Notes: generated by a model not told the origin, from the letters alone. A DNA stretch of 64,000 bases from Methylobacterium sp. J-048 (GCF_022829515.1 NZ_JAKSYL010000229.1:1-64000), one strand, 5' to 3'. Numbered from the stretch's first letter, positions 51,590 through 62,094 are shown. Program-made: numbers and translations.

Positions 51590-51739
51590 GGGATTTTCGG
51601 GGACGGCCGAACATTCGCCACGTCTCCCAACGACGGCCCTACACAGGTTTGAGGCACAAGCGCTGTTACAGGTCGCTACGCGCACCCTCTTCCGTTCGGG
51701 CTACCGGATTCACACTTCGGGCCAGGGCCCTTGGACACA

Positions 51740-51851
51740 GGATGACGCGCGGGTCCCCTCTCCCGTGCGGGAGAGGGACAGGGTGAGGGGACAGGTTTGT
51801 CCGGATAGGGCGCATCCCTCACCCCAACCCTCTCCCGCACGGGAGAGGGGA
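51740..51851 (+). repeat. Hairpin-spacer-hairpin repeat, copy B
   Basis: CCCCTCTCCCGTGCGGGAGA at the left, a mirror hairpin at the right, spacer GGACAGGTTTGTCCGGATAG. It matches the reverse complement of 28695-28805 almost throughout. It is followed by a half copy of the 111-bp element (51914-51942). The gap to cdd shows no other gene. Confidence 0.9.
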
Positions 51852-51913
51852 CTTGCGGCTTCTGCGGCCACGGTATGGATGCGGCTACGATCGGAACGTG
51901 TGGGCACCCGGCG

Positions 51914-51942
51914 TTCCGGGCTCGCCTGCGGCGCCCCGGAAT
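51914..51942. repeat. Half copy of the 111-bp repeat
   Basis: TTCCGGGCTCGCCTGCGGCG and then CCCCGGAAT match one end of the 35877-35987 element. No second end is nearby. Confidence 0.7.
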
Positions 51943-52075
51943 AAGGGATCCGGATTTTCAACGCATCCGAGTAGCCCGCACACTTAAAACAGCGGCCCTC
52001 GCTGGCACCGCAGTATGCCCTCTGCCATTGCTCCGCCCCTCGACAGGCCGCCCCGGCGGGTGCCAAAGATCGGCC

Positions 52076-52504
52076 ATGCAGGCCACCGATTCAGCGCGAC
52101 GGGATGAGGGGCTGACCGCCCTGTTCGAGGCCGCGCGGGCAGTGCGCGAGCGGGCGCATGCGCCCTATTCCCGGTTCCGGGTCGGGGCGGCGCTCCGCGA
52201 CGAGCGGGGCGGGATCCATGCCGGCTGCAACGTCGAGAACGCGGCCTATCCGGTCGGCACCTGCGCGGAGGCCGGGGCGATCGCCGCGATGATCGCGGGC
52301 GGCGGCCGGCGTATCGCGGAGATCCTGGTCTGCGGCGACGGCGCGGGCCTGGTGACGCCCTGCGGCGCCTGCCGCCAGCGCATCCGCGAATTCGCCGGGC
52401 CGGACACGCCGATCCACGCGGCCGGGCCGGATCGCGTCGCCAAAACCTTCACGTTGGCGGAGCTGCTACCCGAATCGTTCGGGCCGGAGACGCTGGGTGA
52501 CTGA
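52076..52504 (+). CDS. cdd: Cytidine deaminase
   Basis: 142 residues; deaminates cytidine and deoxycytidine, feeding the nucleoside salvage operon. Zinc motifs are CNVENAAYPVGTCAEAGAI with Cys and Glu, and TPCGACRQ with two Cys. The start at 52076 (MQATDS) is preceded by weak sites only; in-frame upstream codons are in repeat-rich DNA. It overlaps the punA start by eight bases. Confidence 0.95.
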   Translation: MQATDSARRDEGLTALFEAARAVRERAHAPYSRFRVGAALRDERGGIHAGCNVENAAYPVGTCAEAGAIAAMIAGGGRRIAEILVCGDGAGLVTPCGACRQRIREFAGPDTPIHAAGPDRVAKTFTLAELLPESFGPETLGD

Positions 52505-53321
52505 GGCCGCCGCCCTCGACACGCTGCGGGCTGCGGGCTTCGGCGGCGGCTACGCCTGCGCCCTCGTCACCGGCACCGGGCTCGGTGGGATCGCGGCCGG
52601 GCTCGAGGACGCGGGCACGCTGGATTACGCGGCGATCCCGGGTTTCGCGGGGGCCGGCGTCAGCGGCCATGGCGGCCGGCTGCATCGCGGGCGCCTGGCC
52701 GGGCGGCCCGTGCTGGTGTTCGAGGGCCGGGCCCATGCCTATGAGCGCGGCGACGCGGCGGCGATGCGGGTGCCGCTCGCCTGCGCGGCCGGCCTCGGCG
52801 CCAAGCGCCTGCTCCTCACCAACGCATCCGGGTCGCTGCGGCCGGAGACCGGCCCGGGCAGCCTGGTCCTGCTCGCCGACCACCTCAACCTGTCGGGCCT
52901 GAACCCGCTGATCGGCGAGGCCAGCGACGCCCGCTTCGTGCCGATGACGGAAGCCTACGATCCGGACCTGCGCCTCCGCCTCCGGGCGGCGGCCGGGAGC
53001 TGCGGGGTTCCGCTGGCGGAAGGCATCTATGCCTGGTTCTCCGGCCCGAGCTTCGAGACCCCCGCCGAGGTCCGGATGGCCGGCATCCTCGGGGCCGATC
53101 TGGTCGGCATGTCCACCGTGCCCGAGGTGATCCTGGCCCGCTTCCTCGGCCTGCCGGTGGCGGCCGTGTCGGTGGTGACCAATCTCGCCGCCGGGATCGC
53201 CGGGGGCGCCCCCCATCACGCCGAGACCAAGGCGGTGGCGGCCCGGGCCGCGGCGGATCTCGGCCGCCTGGTCCGGACCTTCGTCGCGGGCCTGCCGGAC
53301 GAGGAGACCGACCATGGATGA
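52497..53321 (+). CDS. punA: Purine nucleoside phosphorylase, trimeric type
   Basis: 274 residues cleaving purine nucleosides with phosphate. Motifs: VTGTGLGGI (phosphate loop), GFAGAGVSGHGG, FEGRAHAYERG, the LTNASGSLRPETGPGS loop, and FSGPSFETPAEVRMAGILGA with Glu; VVTNLAAGI carries the purine-binding Asn. The start is GTG at 52497, eight bases inside cdd, and the stop overlaps deoC by eight bases, both indicating translational coupling. Confidence 0.94.
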   Translation: MTEAAALDTLRAAGFGGGYACALVTGTGLGGIAAGLEDAGTLDYAAIPGFAGAGVSGHGGRLHRGRLAGRPVLVFEGRAHAYERGDAAAMRVPLACAAGLGAKRLLLTNASGSLRPETGPGSLVLLADHLNLSGLNPLIGEASDARFVPMTEAYDPDLRLRLRAAAGSCGVPLAEGIYAWFSGPSFETPAEVRMAGILGADLVGMSTVPEVILARFLGLPVAAVSVVTNLAAGIAGGAPHHAETKAVAARAAADLGRLVRTFVAGLPDEETDHG

Positions 53322-54045
53322 CCCGGATGCCGGTGCGGTCGCCCGCCGGGCGCTGCCGCTCCTCGATCTCACCGACCTGACCGAGACCTGCACCGAGCCG
53401 AAGATCGACGCGCTCTGCCGGGACGCACGCAGCGGCGGCGTCGCGGCAATCTGCGTCTGGCCGCGTTTCGTGACGCAGGGCGCCCGGGCGCTCGAAGGCA
53501 GCGGCATCCGGGTCGCCACGGTGATCAATTTTCCCGCCGGCGGCGAGGATTGCGCCCGCGCGCTCGACGACACCGCGGAGGCCCTGCGCGACGGCGCCGA
53601 CGAGATCGACCTCGTCCTGCCCTATCGCGCGTTCCTGCGCGGCGACGCGGATCTGGCTCGCGACATGGTCGAGGCGGTGCGCGACACGAGCGGGTCCGCT
53701 GTCCTCAAGGTGATCCTGGAGACCGGCGAACTCGCCGATCCCGACGCCATCCGGCGCGCCGGCCGGCTGGCGCTGGAGGCGGGGGCCGACTTCCTCAAGA
53801 CCTCCACGGGCAAGAGCCCGGTCTCGGCGACCCCTGAGGCCGCCGAGGCGATGCTGGCCGAGATCCGGGCGAGCGGTCGCCCTGCGGGCCTCAAGGTGTC
53901 GGGCGGCCTGCGCAGCGTCGCTGATGCCGGCGCCTATCTCGCGCTCGCCGACCGGATCATGGGGCCGGACTGGGTGAGCGCGAAAACATTCCGCCTCGGG
54001 GCGAGCAGCCTGTTCGGCGCCCTGATGCAGGCGCGGGACTCGTGA
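53314..54045 (+). CDS. deoC: Deoxyribose-phosphate aldolase
   Basis: 243 residues, class I aldolase splitting 2-deoxyribose 5-phosphate to acetaldehyde and glyceraldehyde 3-phosphate. Schiff-base Lys in FLKTSTGKSP; the second Lys in GLKVSGGLR; Asp in EIDLVLPYRAFL. The order punA-deoC-deoA is a complete catabolic path from deoxynucleosides. The stop overlaps the deoA GTG by four bases. Confidence 0.96.
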   Translation: MDDPDAGAVARRALPLLDLTDLTETCTEPKIDALCRDARSGGVAAICVWPRFVTQGARALEGSGIRVATVINFPAGGEDCARALDDTAEALRDGADEIDLVLPYRAFLRGDADLARDMVEAVRDTSGSAVLKVILETGELADPDAIRRAGRLALEAGADFLKTSTGKSPVSATPEAAEAMLAEIRASGRPAGLKVSGGLRSVADAGAYLALADRIMGPDWVSAKTFRLGASSLFGALMQARDS

Positions 54046-55349
54046 ACACCATGCGCCTGCCGCAGGAAACCATCCGGGCCAAGCGCGACGGCCTGTCCCT
54101 CGACCCGGAGGAGATCGCGGCCTTCGTCCGTGGCCTCACCGACGGCGCGGTCGGGGAGGGGCAGGCGGCGGCCTTCGCCATGGCGGTGTTCTTCCGCGGC
54201 CTCGCGCTGCCCGAGCGGGTGGCGCTGACCCGGGCCATGGCGGAATCCGGCGCGGTGCTCGCCTGGGACCTGCCGGGTCCGGTGCTCGACAAGCACTCCA
54301 CCGGCGGCATCGGCGACACGGTCAGCCTGCCCCTCGCCCCGATGGTGGCGGCCTGCGGCGGCTACGTGCCGATGATCTCCGGCCGCGGCCTCGGCCATAC
54401 CGGCGGGACCCTCGACAAGCTCGCCAGCATCCCGGGCTACGACGCCACCCCGGGGCTCGACACCTTCCGCCGGGTGGTCGGGCGGGTCGGCTGCGCGATC
54501 ATCGGCCAGACCGCCGAATTGGCCCCGGCCGACCGGCGGCTCTACGCGATCCGCGACGTGACCGGCACGGTCGAATCCCTCGACCTGATCACCGCCTCGA
54601 TCCTGTCGAAGAAGCTCGCCGCCGGACTCCAGGGCCTGGTGATGGACGTCAAGCAGGGCTCCGGCGCCTTCATGGCCGGGCTCGACGCGGCGCGGGCGCT
54701 GGCCGAGAGCATCGTCACGGTGGCCGAGGGCGCCGGCCTGCGCACCGTCGCGCTGATCACCGACATGGACGCGCCGCTCGCCAGCGCCGCCGGCAACGCC
54801 GTCGAGGTGGCGTACGCGATCGATTACCTCACCGGCGCTCGCCGGGAGCCGCGCTTCCACGCCGTCACCCTGGCCCTCGGCGCCGAGATGCTGGTGGCCG
54901 GCGGCCTGGCGCCGGACCGGGACGCGGCGTCCGGGCGCCTGGAGGCGGCCCTCGCCTCCGGCCGGGCGGCGGAAAAGTTTTCCGAGATGGTCGCGGCGCT
55001 CGGCGGCCCGGGCGATCTTTTGAATGCGCCGGCGCGATACCTCCCCGCCGCGCCCGTGCGGCGGCCGATCCGGCAGGACGGCACGGTGGCGGAGATCGAC
55101 ACCCGGACGATCGGGCTGGCGGTGATCGGGCTCGGCGGCGGCCGGACCCGGCCGGAAGACGCGATCGACCCGCGGGTCGGCTTCACCGACCTCGCGGGTC
55201 CCGGGGATGCGTCCGGTCGGCTCGGGATCGTCCACGCGGCCGACGAGGCCGCCGCCGACCGGGCGGAGGCGGCCCTGCGGGCGGCCTACCGGATGGGCGA
55301 CGCGCCCTCCGGCCGGCCGGCGATCATCGAGCGGTTGGGGGCCGGATAG
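54042..55349 (+). CDS. deoA: Thymidine phosphorylase
   Basis: 435 residues, glycosyltransferase 3 family, cleaving thymidine or deoxyuridine with phosphate. Motifs: QETIRAKRDGLSLDPEEI, the phosphate/substrate loop DKHSTGGIGDTVSLPLAPMV, GRGLGHTGGTLDKL, and the KQGSGAFM segment. Start GTG 54042 (ATG 54051 is an alternative). It ends the operon, 18 bases from a converging gene. Confidence 0.96.
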   Translation: MNTMRLPQETIRAKRDGLSLDPEEIAAFVRGLTDGAVGEGQAAAFAMAVFFRGLALPERVALTRAMAESGAVLAWDLPGPVLDKHSTGGIGDTVSLPLAPMVAACGGYVPMISGRGLGHTGGTLDKLASIPGYDATPGLDTFRRVVGRVGCAIIGQTAELAPADRRLYAIRDVTGTVESLDLITASILSKKLAAGLQGLVMDVKQGSGAFMAGLDAARALAESIVTVAEGAGLRTVALITDMDAPLASAAGNAVEVAYAIDYLTGARREPRFHAVTLALGAEMLVAGGLAPDRDAASGRLEAALASGRAAEKFSEMVAALGGPGDLLNAPARYLPAAPVRRPIRQDGTVAEIDTRTIGLAVIGLGGGRTRPEDAIDPRVGFTDLAGPGDASGRLGIVHAADEAAADRAEAALRAAYRMGDAPSGRPAIIERLGAG

Positions 55350-55367
55350 GATCCGGCCCGGTCGGCC

Positions 55368-55679
55368 TTACCAGCGGCCGTAGCCGTGATGGTGGTGGCC
55401 GAAGCCGCGGTGATGACCCCAGCCGCGATGGTGGCCGCGGCCCCAGCCGTGGTGATGATGGTGGCCCCGGAAGCCCGGGCCGAAGCCGTGGCGCGGACCG
55501 AAGCCGTGATGCCGGTGGCCGTACCCGTAGCCGTACTGGACATCCACGATGTCGCCGGCGCCCTGGTGCAGGCCGGTGTCGAGGCCGAGCGGCGCCGCCA
55601 TCGCGGGGGCGCTGAGGGTGAGCCCCCCGAGCGCCAGGGCGGCGGCCGCCAGGCGTAGGCGTGCGGTCTTGGTGAACAT
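55368..55679 (-). CDS. Exported His/Gly-rich protein
   Basis: 103 residues: signal peptide (TARLRLAAAALALGGLTLSA, cleavage near AMA-AP), a short neutral region (LGLDTGLHQGAGDIVDVQYG), then about 50 residues dominated by His, Gly, Arg and Trp (for example GHHHHHGWGRGHHRGWGHHR). Such tails commonly bind divalent metals (Ni, Cu, Zn) in the periplasm, but metal and function are not known. The start at 55679 is chosen by the signal peptide. It converges with deoA. Confidence 0.75.
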   Translation of the reverse strand: MFTKTARLRLAAAALALGGLTLSAPAMAAPLGLDTGLHQGAGDIVDVQYGYGYGHRHHGFGPRHGFGPGFRGHHHHHGWGRGHHRGWGHHRGFGHHHHGYGRW

Positions 55680-55835
55680 CGGCGTCCTCCTGTGCCTGTC
55701 CGGTCGCGGATGCCGCGACCGGCTGTGCCCCAGGTGTGACGCCTTCAAGTTGACGCGGACGTGACTTCGTCCCTCAGGCGCTGTTCAGGCTCGGGCGGCA
55801 GCGGAAAAGCCCTGGTTGGGATCCCTCCAGCCACG

Positions 55836-55929
55836 CCGTCATCGCGAGCACAGCGAAGCGACCCAGGGATCCGCCATGTTCGAGAAGCGCGCGCTGCCCT
55901 GGGTGGCTTCGCTGCGCTCGCAATGACGG
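55836..55929 (+). repeat. 94-bp palindromic repeat, copy 3
   Basis: Starts CCGTCATCGCGAGCACAGCG and ends CGCTCGCAATGACGG, 94 bp, same orientation as the 26094 copy and opposite to the 1532 copy. It lies between the His-rich gene and the methyltransferase gene; the rest of 55680-55967 has no gene. Confidence 0.9.
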
Positions 55930-55967
55930 GGAGGGCGTCACGCGATCGAGTATCGATAAGAGCTGCC

Positions 55968-56669
55968 CTACGGCCGCCGATACACCCACACCCGCGCCGG
56001 CGGCAGGTTCAGCCAGACGCGGTTCGAGCGGTCGGCGGTGTAGCTGCCGGCCTCGCAGCGGGCCGGGATCGGCGGCACCACCGCGTAGGTGAACTGCACG
56101 AACGGCGCACCCGGCTGCATCAGGTCGTGGGCGGCGTTGAGCAGGTCGAGGCGCTGCTCCAGCGGCTTGGTGAACAGCGGCAGGCTCGAGATCGTCGCGG
56201 CGGCGGGCTGGGTCAGCGCCGTCTTGAGGGTCGCGCGCATGTCATAGGCATCGCCCCGGATCACCGTGACCCCGGGGAAGCGGCGGGTCAGCAACCGGCA
56301 GAAATCGGGGTTGAACTCCACCAGGATCAGCCGCGACGGCGCGATGCCCCGGCGGATCAGCGCCTCCGTCACCGGGCCGGTGCCGGGGCCGAGCTCGACC
56401 ACCGGGCCTTCGCGGCGCGGATCGACGTAGGACGCCATGGTCCGGGCCAGCATCTTGCCGGACGGCGTCACCGCGCCGGTGACGAGCGGCCGCTCGAACC
56501 AGGAGCGCAGGAACCGAGCCTCGTCCTCCAGGGGGTCGCGCCGCGGCCCAAGACTGTCACCCCTGGCGGCAGGGGCCTTCGCGCTGGGACGGCGGAGCGG
56601 CGGCAAGTCCTGGATTCCTCGAAGCCGATGGGAATGGAAGGCTAAGGCGACGCGCCGTCTTACAGTCAA
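55968..56669 (-). CDS. PmtA-like phospholipid N-methyltransferase
   Basis: Up to 233 residues. The SAM-binding motif I is VVELGPGTGPVTEAL (about 89-103), followed by LILVEFNPDFCRLL and IRGDAYDMR. A hydrophobic/aromatic C-terminal half (FVQFTYAVVPPIP, NLPPARVWVYRRP) is common to PmtA-type enzymes that methylate phosphatidylethanolamine to phosphatidylcholine. The N-terminal 55 residues are a basic, disordered extension and the TTG start at 56669 is uncertain. Phosphatidylcholine synthesis is common in Rhizobiales. Confidence 0.8.
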   Translation of the reverse strand: MTVRRRVALAFHSHRLRGIQDLPPLRRPSAKAPAARGDSLGPRRDPLEDEARFLRSWFERPLVTGAVTPSGKMLARTMASYVDPRREGPVVELGPGTGPVTEALIRRGIAPSRLILVEFNPDFCRLLTRRFPGVTVIRGDAYDMRATLKTALTQPAAATISSLPLFTKPLEQRLDLLNAAHDLMQPGAPFVQFTYAVVPPIPARCEAGSYTADRSNRVWLNLPPARVWVYRRP

Positions 56670-56748
56670 GCCGGTCCGGCGCCTAGGGTAAGCATGCCAC
56701 GCTCGCCGGATGCATAACGGGCGTGCACCGGTTCGGATCCGGCCGGCT

Positions 56749-57891
56749 TCACGGCCGGACGGCGCTGCCGAAGAAGTCCCGCACCTTGGCGAAGAAGCCC
56801 GCCGATTCCGGGTGGTTCTCGGGCGAGGCCGATTGGTCGAACTCCTGGAGCAGCTCGCGCTGGCGCTTGGTCAGGTTCTGCGGCGTCTCGACGAAGACCT
56901 GGATGTAGAGGTCGCCGACCTCGCGCGAGCGGAGCACCGGCATGCCCTTGCCCTTGATCCGGAACTGCTTGGCGGTCTGCGTCCCGGCCGGGATCCGCAC
57001 CTGGGTCTGCGAGCCGTCGATCACCGGCACGGTGATCTCGCCCGCCAGCGCGGCCGTGACCATCGAGATCGGCACCCGGCAGAACAGGTCGGCGCCGTCG
57101 CGCTGGAAGAACTCGTGCTGCTTGATCGACAGGAACACGTAGAGGTCCCCCGGCGGGCCGCCGCGCAGGCCGCTCTCGCCCTCGCCGGCAAGCCGGATGC
57201 GCAGGCCGTCATCGACGCCGGCGGGCACGTTGATCGAGAGCGTACGCTCGCGGTTGACCCGGCCGGCGCCCTGGCAGGTGGCGCAGGGATCGTCGACGAT
57301 CTCGCCGCGGCCGTGGCAGTTCGGGCAGGTGCGCTCGATGGCGAAGAACCCCTGCGCGGCCCGCACCCGGCCGTAGCCGGCGCAGGTCGGGCAGGCGCGG
57401 GGCTTCGAGCCGGGCTTGGCGCCCGAGCCGTCGCAGGCCTCGCAGGTCACCGAGCTCGGGATCCGGATGGTCTCGGCCTTGCCGATGAAGGCTTCTTCCA
57501 GCGTGATTTCAAGGTTGTAGCGCAGGTCGGATCCGCGCTCGCGGCCCGGCGCGCCGCCGCGCCCGCGCTGGGCACCGCCCCCGCGGCCGTCGCCGAAGAA
57601 ATTGTCGAAGATGTCCGACATGAAGTCGCCGAACTCGTTGCCGAATCCGGGGCCGCCCGCGCCCTGGCTGAAGGCGGCATGGCCGAACTTGTCGTAGGCC
57701 GCGCGCTTCTGGCCGTCCGAGAGGCACTGATAGGCCTCGTTCAATTCCTTGAACTTGATCTCGGCTTCCTTGTCGCCGGGATTGCGGTCGGGATGATAGG
57801 TCATCGCGAGCTTGCGGAACGCGACCTTCAATTCGCTTTCCGTGGAGGTCTTGGCGACCCCCAGGATCTCGTAATAGTCCCGCTTCGACAT
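56749..57891 (-). CDS. dnaJ: Chaperone DnaJ
   Basis: 380-residue cochaperone. The J domain (1-70) contains the HPD motif in MTYHPDRNPGDKEAEIKF; a Gly/Phe-rich linker follows. The zinc centre has four CxxCxGxG repeats (CEACDGSGAKPG, CPTCAGYG, CPNCHGRG, CATCQGAG). The C-terminal substrate domains end near DLYIQVFVETPQNLTKRQRE. It lies after dnaK in the same direction, separated by 275 bases containing a strong terminator hairpin, so it probably has its own promoter. Confidence 0.97.
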   Translation of the reverse strand: MSKRDYYEILGVAKTSTESELKVAFRKLAMTYHPDRNPGDKEAEIKFKELNEAYQCLSDGQKRAAYDKFGHAAFSQGAGGPGFGNEFGDFMSDIFDNFFGDGRGGGAQRGRGGAPGRERGSDLRYNLEITLEEAFIGKAETIRIPSSVTCEACDGSGAKPGSKPRACPTCAGYGRVRAAQGFFAIERTCPNCHGRGEIVDDPCATCQGAGRVNRERTLSINVPAGVDDGLRIRLAGEGESGLRGGPPGDLYVFLSIKQHEFFQRDGADLFCRVPISMVTAALAGEITVPVIDGSQTQVRIPAGTQTAKQFRIKGKGMPVLRSREVGDLYIQVFVETPQNLTKRQRELLQEFDQSASPENHPESAGFFAKVRDFFGSAVRP

Positions 57892-58117
57892 CCCACCCAG
57901 TCTCCGGACAATCAGAAGGCGCTGTGGACCCTGGGCCCGCCCCTCAGGTCCGCTTCAGCGGATCCATCGGGGCGCAGGCTCGATCGGGGTGAGCGGGTCG
58001 ATGCACCGTCGCGATCATGACGATCCCGCCGATCTAGCATGAGCCGGGCGGTCCGAGGCTGAAGTCGGACGATATCCGGTTCCTGCGGCACCCGCGCCAC
58101 AGCGCGTCTCAAGCAGA

Positions 58118-58145
58118 GGCGGGGCCGGATCACTCCGGCCCCGCC
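58118..58145 (-). terminator. Intrinsic-type terminator of dnaK
   Basis: GGCGGGGCCGGA (58118-58129) and TCCGGCCCCGCC (58134-58145) form a perfect 12-bp stem with a TCAC loop, 22 bases past the dnaK stop. The trailing minus-strand bases are TCTGCTTG. Nothing else was seen in 57892-58117. Confidence 0.8.
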
Positions 58146-58166
58146 CAGTCCTGTCGAAACGACGCC

Positions 58167-60083
<1,917 letters not shown>

Positions 60084-60235
60084 GGTGGGATCCCTCTTTT
60101 CGTCGCGTTCAAGCAGACCGCCGAGCCCCGAAGCAGCTCGGCCCATGGCGGATTGAGTGTGATGTGAGTATGGGACCCGGGCCGGATCAAGGGCCGTGAA
60201 CGGCTGAAATCCAGCGCATAATCCCGCGTCGAGGG

Positions 60236-60266
60236 CGATATAAGAACCCCCGGACGGGCTCGCAAG
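60236..60266 (-). promoter_or_regulatory. RpoH (sigma-32) type heat-shock promoter of dnaK
   Basis: On the minus strand, CTTG then 18 bases then CTTATATCG matches the alphaproteobacterial RpoH pattern (TTG, 17-18 bases, CYTATNT). It lies about 155 bases upstream of the dnaK start. No CIRCE element was found. Apart from this the 60084-60437 gap shows no gene. Confidence 0.6.
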
Positions 60267-60437
60267 GCGAAGCCGGCGCGTTGGCCCCAGCCATCGGCCT
60301 TTTTGCCAAGCCTTTGTTTTGTCGAAAAAATCCCATCGCGGGGCCGCGTTTGGCCGGATGGCGTCGCTGCATTTTGTTGCGCCGCTGCCACGTCCAGGCC
60401 ATCGATGGCGTGTTAACGCTTCGACAAGGGGTTGAGC

Positions 60438-61463
60438 GTGGCCCCGCCACCTCGTCTTCCCCGTCAGAGCCCGATGCCACGGACCCGCAGCCTCCTGCTC
60501 CCCCTTCTGGCAGCCGCCCTCGCGGTTCCCACGGTGCTCGCCGCCCCGCCGGCGCAGGCCCAGAATTTCTTCGAGCGCCTGTTCGGCATCAAGCCCGAAC
60601 GGCCGCCGGTGCCGCCCCGCGGCGTGCCCGAGGCGCCCCCCGCCGCCCCGGCCCCCGGCGAGCCGGGCCCGGCCCCGGGTCCCGAGGCGCCCCGGCCGGC
60701 GCCGGTCCCGGCCCGCCCGGTGGTGCTGAAGGTCCCGTCCGAGGACGCGGTGATCGGGCAGGACCTGCAGCTCAACGGGACGTCCGGCACGCTGAAGCTG
60801 GAACGGGCCGGCACGGCCGTGACGGCGCGGATCAAGCTGCCGGGCACCAAGATCTCGCAGCCGGCGGAATCCTGCACGGTGCCGCTCGCGAACGGCAATC
60901 CCATCACCCTGTCCGCCGAGGGCAAGCCCGAGGGCGCGCCGCGCTTCGAGGCCGCTGGGGCCGAATGCCCGCTGCGCTTCGACGTGGTCGAGGGCGGCAT
61001 CCTGGTCTCGTCGCTGGGCCAGGGGCCGGTCTGCACCTTCTCGAACGCCGATTGCGCCACCACCCCCGTGGGTCTCTGGGGGCCGGCCGGCGCGACGCTG
61101 ATCCCCCGGGCCGGGGAGTTCGACACCGCCCGGGGCGTCGCCGACAAGGCGGTGCGCGACAATTACAAGCTCATGACCCAGCGCGCCCGGCGCGAGGACG
61201 TGCGGCCGATCGTGAGCGAGCAGGCGGCGTTCTCGGCCGACCGGGAGCAGCTCTGCCGCGGCTACGCCCGCGAGGGCACCCACGGCTTCTGCCACCTGCG
61301 GGTCACCGAGAACCGGGCTCTTGCGCTCGCCACCCGGCTCGGCGCCAACACGGCCGTGCCGACCGCGGCGGCCGCCCCGCGCCGGTCCAGGCCGCGGCCC
61401 GCCGCGGAACCCGCCGTGGACGGGGTGAACCCGGACGCGGCCGGCGAGATGCCGCCGGAATAG
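60438..61463 (+). CDS. Exported Pro-rich protein with extensin-like C-terminal domain
   Basis: 341 residues from a GTG at 60438, chosen because AAGGGG lies seven bases upstream; a later ATG at 60474 also fits a signal peptide (RSLLLPLLAAALAVPTVLA, with a cut after AQA). A Pro/Ala/Glu linker (PPRGVPEAPPAAPAPGEPG) follows to about residue 95. The folded C-terminal domain has several Cys (ESCTVPLA, GAECPLRFD, QGPVCTFSNADCATT, QLCRGYAREGTHGFCHLR). Cysteine-rich extensin-like domains in Rhizobiales have this pattern, but I am not certain of the family. Probably periplasmic. Confidence 0.75.
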   Translation: MAPPPRLPRQSPMPRTRSLLLPLLAAALAVPTVLAAPPAQAQNFFERLFGIKPERPPVPPRGVPEAPPAAPAPGEPGPAPGPEAPRPAPVPARPVVLKVPSEDAVIGQDLQLNGTSGTLKLERAGTAVTARIKLPGTKISQPAESCTVPLANGNPITLSAEGKPEGAPRFEAAGAECPLRFDVVEGGILVSSLGQGPVCTFSNADCATTPVGLWGPAGATLIPRAGEFDTARGVADKAVRDNYKLMTQRARREDVRPIVSEQAAFSADREQLCRGYAREGTHGFCHLRVTENRALALATRLGANTAVPTAAAAPRRSRPRPAAEPAVDGVNPDAAGEMPPE

Positions 61464-61473
61464 CGGTCGGCGT

Positions 61474-62094
61474 TCAGGCCCGCCCGGCGGTCATCGACAG
61501 CATGGCCGGATCGATACCGTTGGTCCGCAGGGCCAACTCGTACTTGGCCTCGAGGTCGGTGTCGAAGATCAGCGCCGGGTCGGCCGGGCAGTTGAGCCAG
61601 CCGTTCGCCATGATCTCGCTCTCGAGCTGCCCCGCCTGCCAGCCGGCATAGCCGAGCGCCAGCACGGCGCTCGCCGGCCCCTCGCCGCTGGCGATGGCGC
61701 GCAGGATCTCGACGGTCGCGGTCAGGCAGATGCCGTCGTCGATGATCAGCGTCGATTGCTGGATGTGGAAATCGTCGGTGTGCAGCACGAAGCCGCGCCG
61801 CCCCTCAACGGGGCCGCCCATCAGCACCGGCATGTGCCCGACCCGCTCGCGCAGCCGGATCGCGTCCGCCTCCGGGCAGACATCGAGCTGGACCAGCAGA
61901 TCCGGCATGCTGATGTCGGTGGCCGCCTTGTTGACGATGATGCCCATCGCGCCGTCCGCCGAGTGCGCGCAGACGTAGATCACCGAGCGGGCGAAGCGCT
62001 CGTCGGCCATCCCGGGCATCGCCACGAGGAACTGACCGTCGAGGAAGCTCGGGCCGGTGAGCGCGGACTGCACGGGCGACGCTGGGTTCGACAT
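61474..62094 (-). CDS. YqgE/AlgH family protein (DUF179)
   Basis: 206 residues of the DUF179/YqgE family, with the conserved N-terminal LDGQFLVAMPGMADERFARS, HSADGAMGIIVNKAA, MGGPVEGRRGFVLH and LALGYAGWQAGQLESEI stretches. Its biochemical role is unresolved: some homologues were linked to alginate regulation, and the fold is compact with a conserved putative active-site pocket. The start at 62094 is clear. Converges with the exported protein gene at 61463 (10-base gap). Confidence 0.94.
   Translation of the reverse strand: MSNPASPVQSALTGPSFLDGQFLVAMPGMADERFARSVIYVCAHSADGAMGIIVNKAATDISMPDLLVQLDVCPEADAIRLRERVGHMPVLMGGPVEGRRGFVLHTDDFHIQQSTLIIDDGICLTATVEILRAIASGEGPASAVLALGYAGWQAGQLESEIMANGWLNCPADPALIFDTDLEAKYELALRTNGIDPAMLSMTAGRA

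Noticed and set aside
55761..56645. A 294-codon plus-strand frame
   Set aside because: It begins in the 94-bp repeat and then runs antisense to the PmtA-like gene. Its Arg/Gly-rich composition is typical of a shadow frame in high-GC DNA.
60084..60431. CIRCE element upstream of dnaK
   Set aside because: No TTAGCACTC-N9-GAGTGCTAA-like inverted repeat is present. An RpoH-type promoter explains the heat-shock control better.
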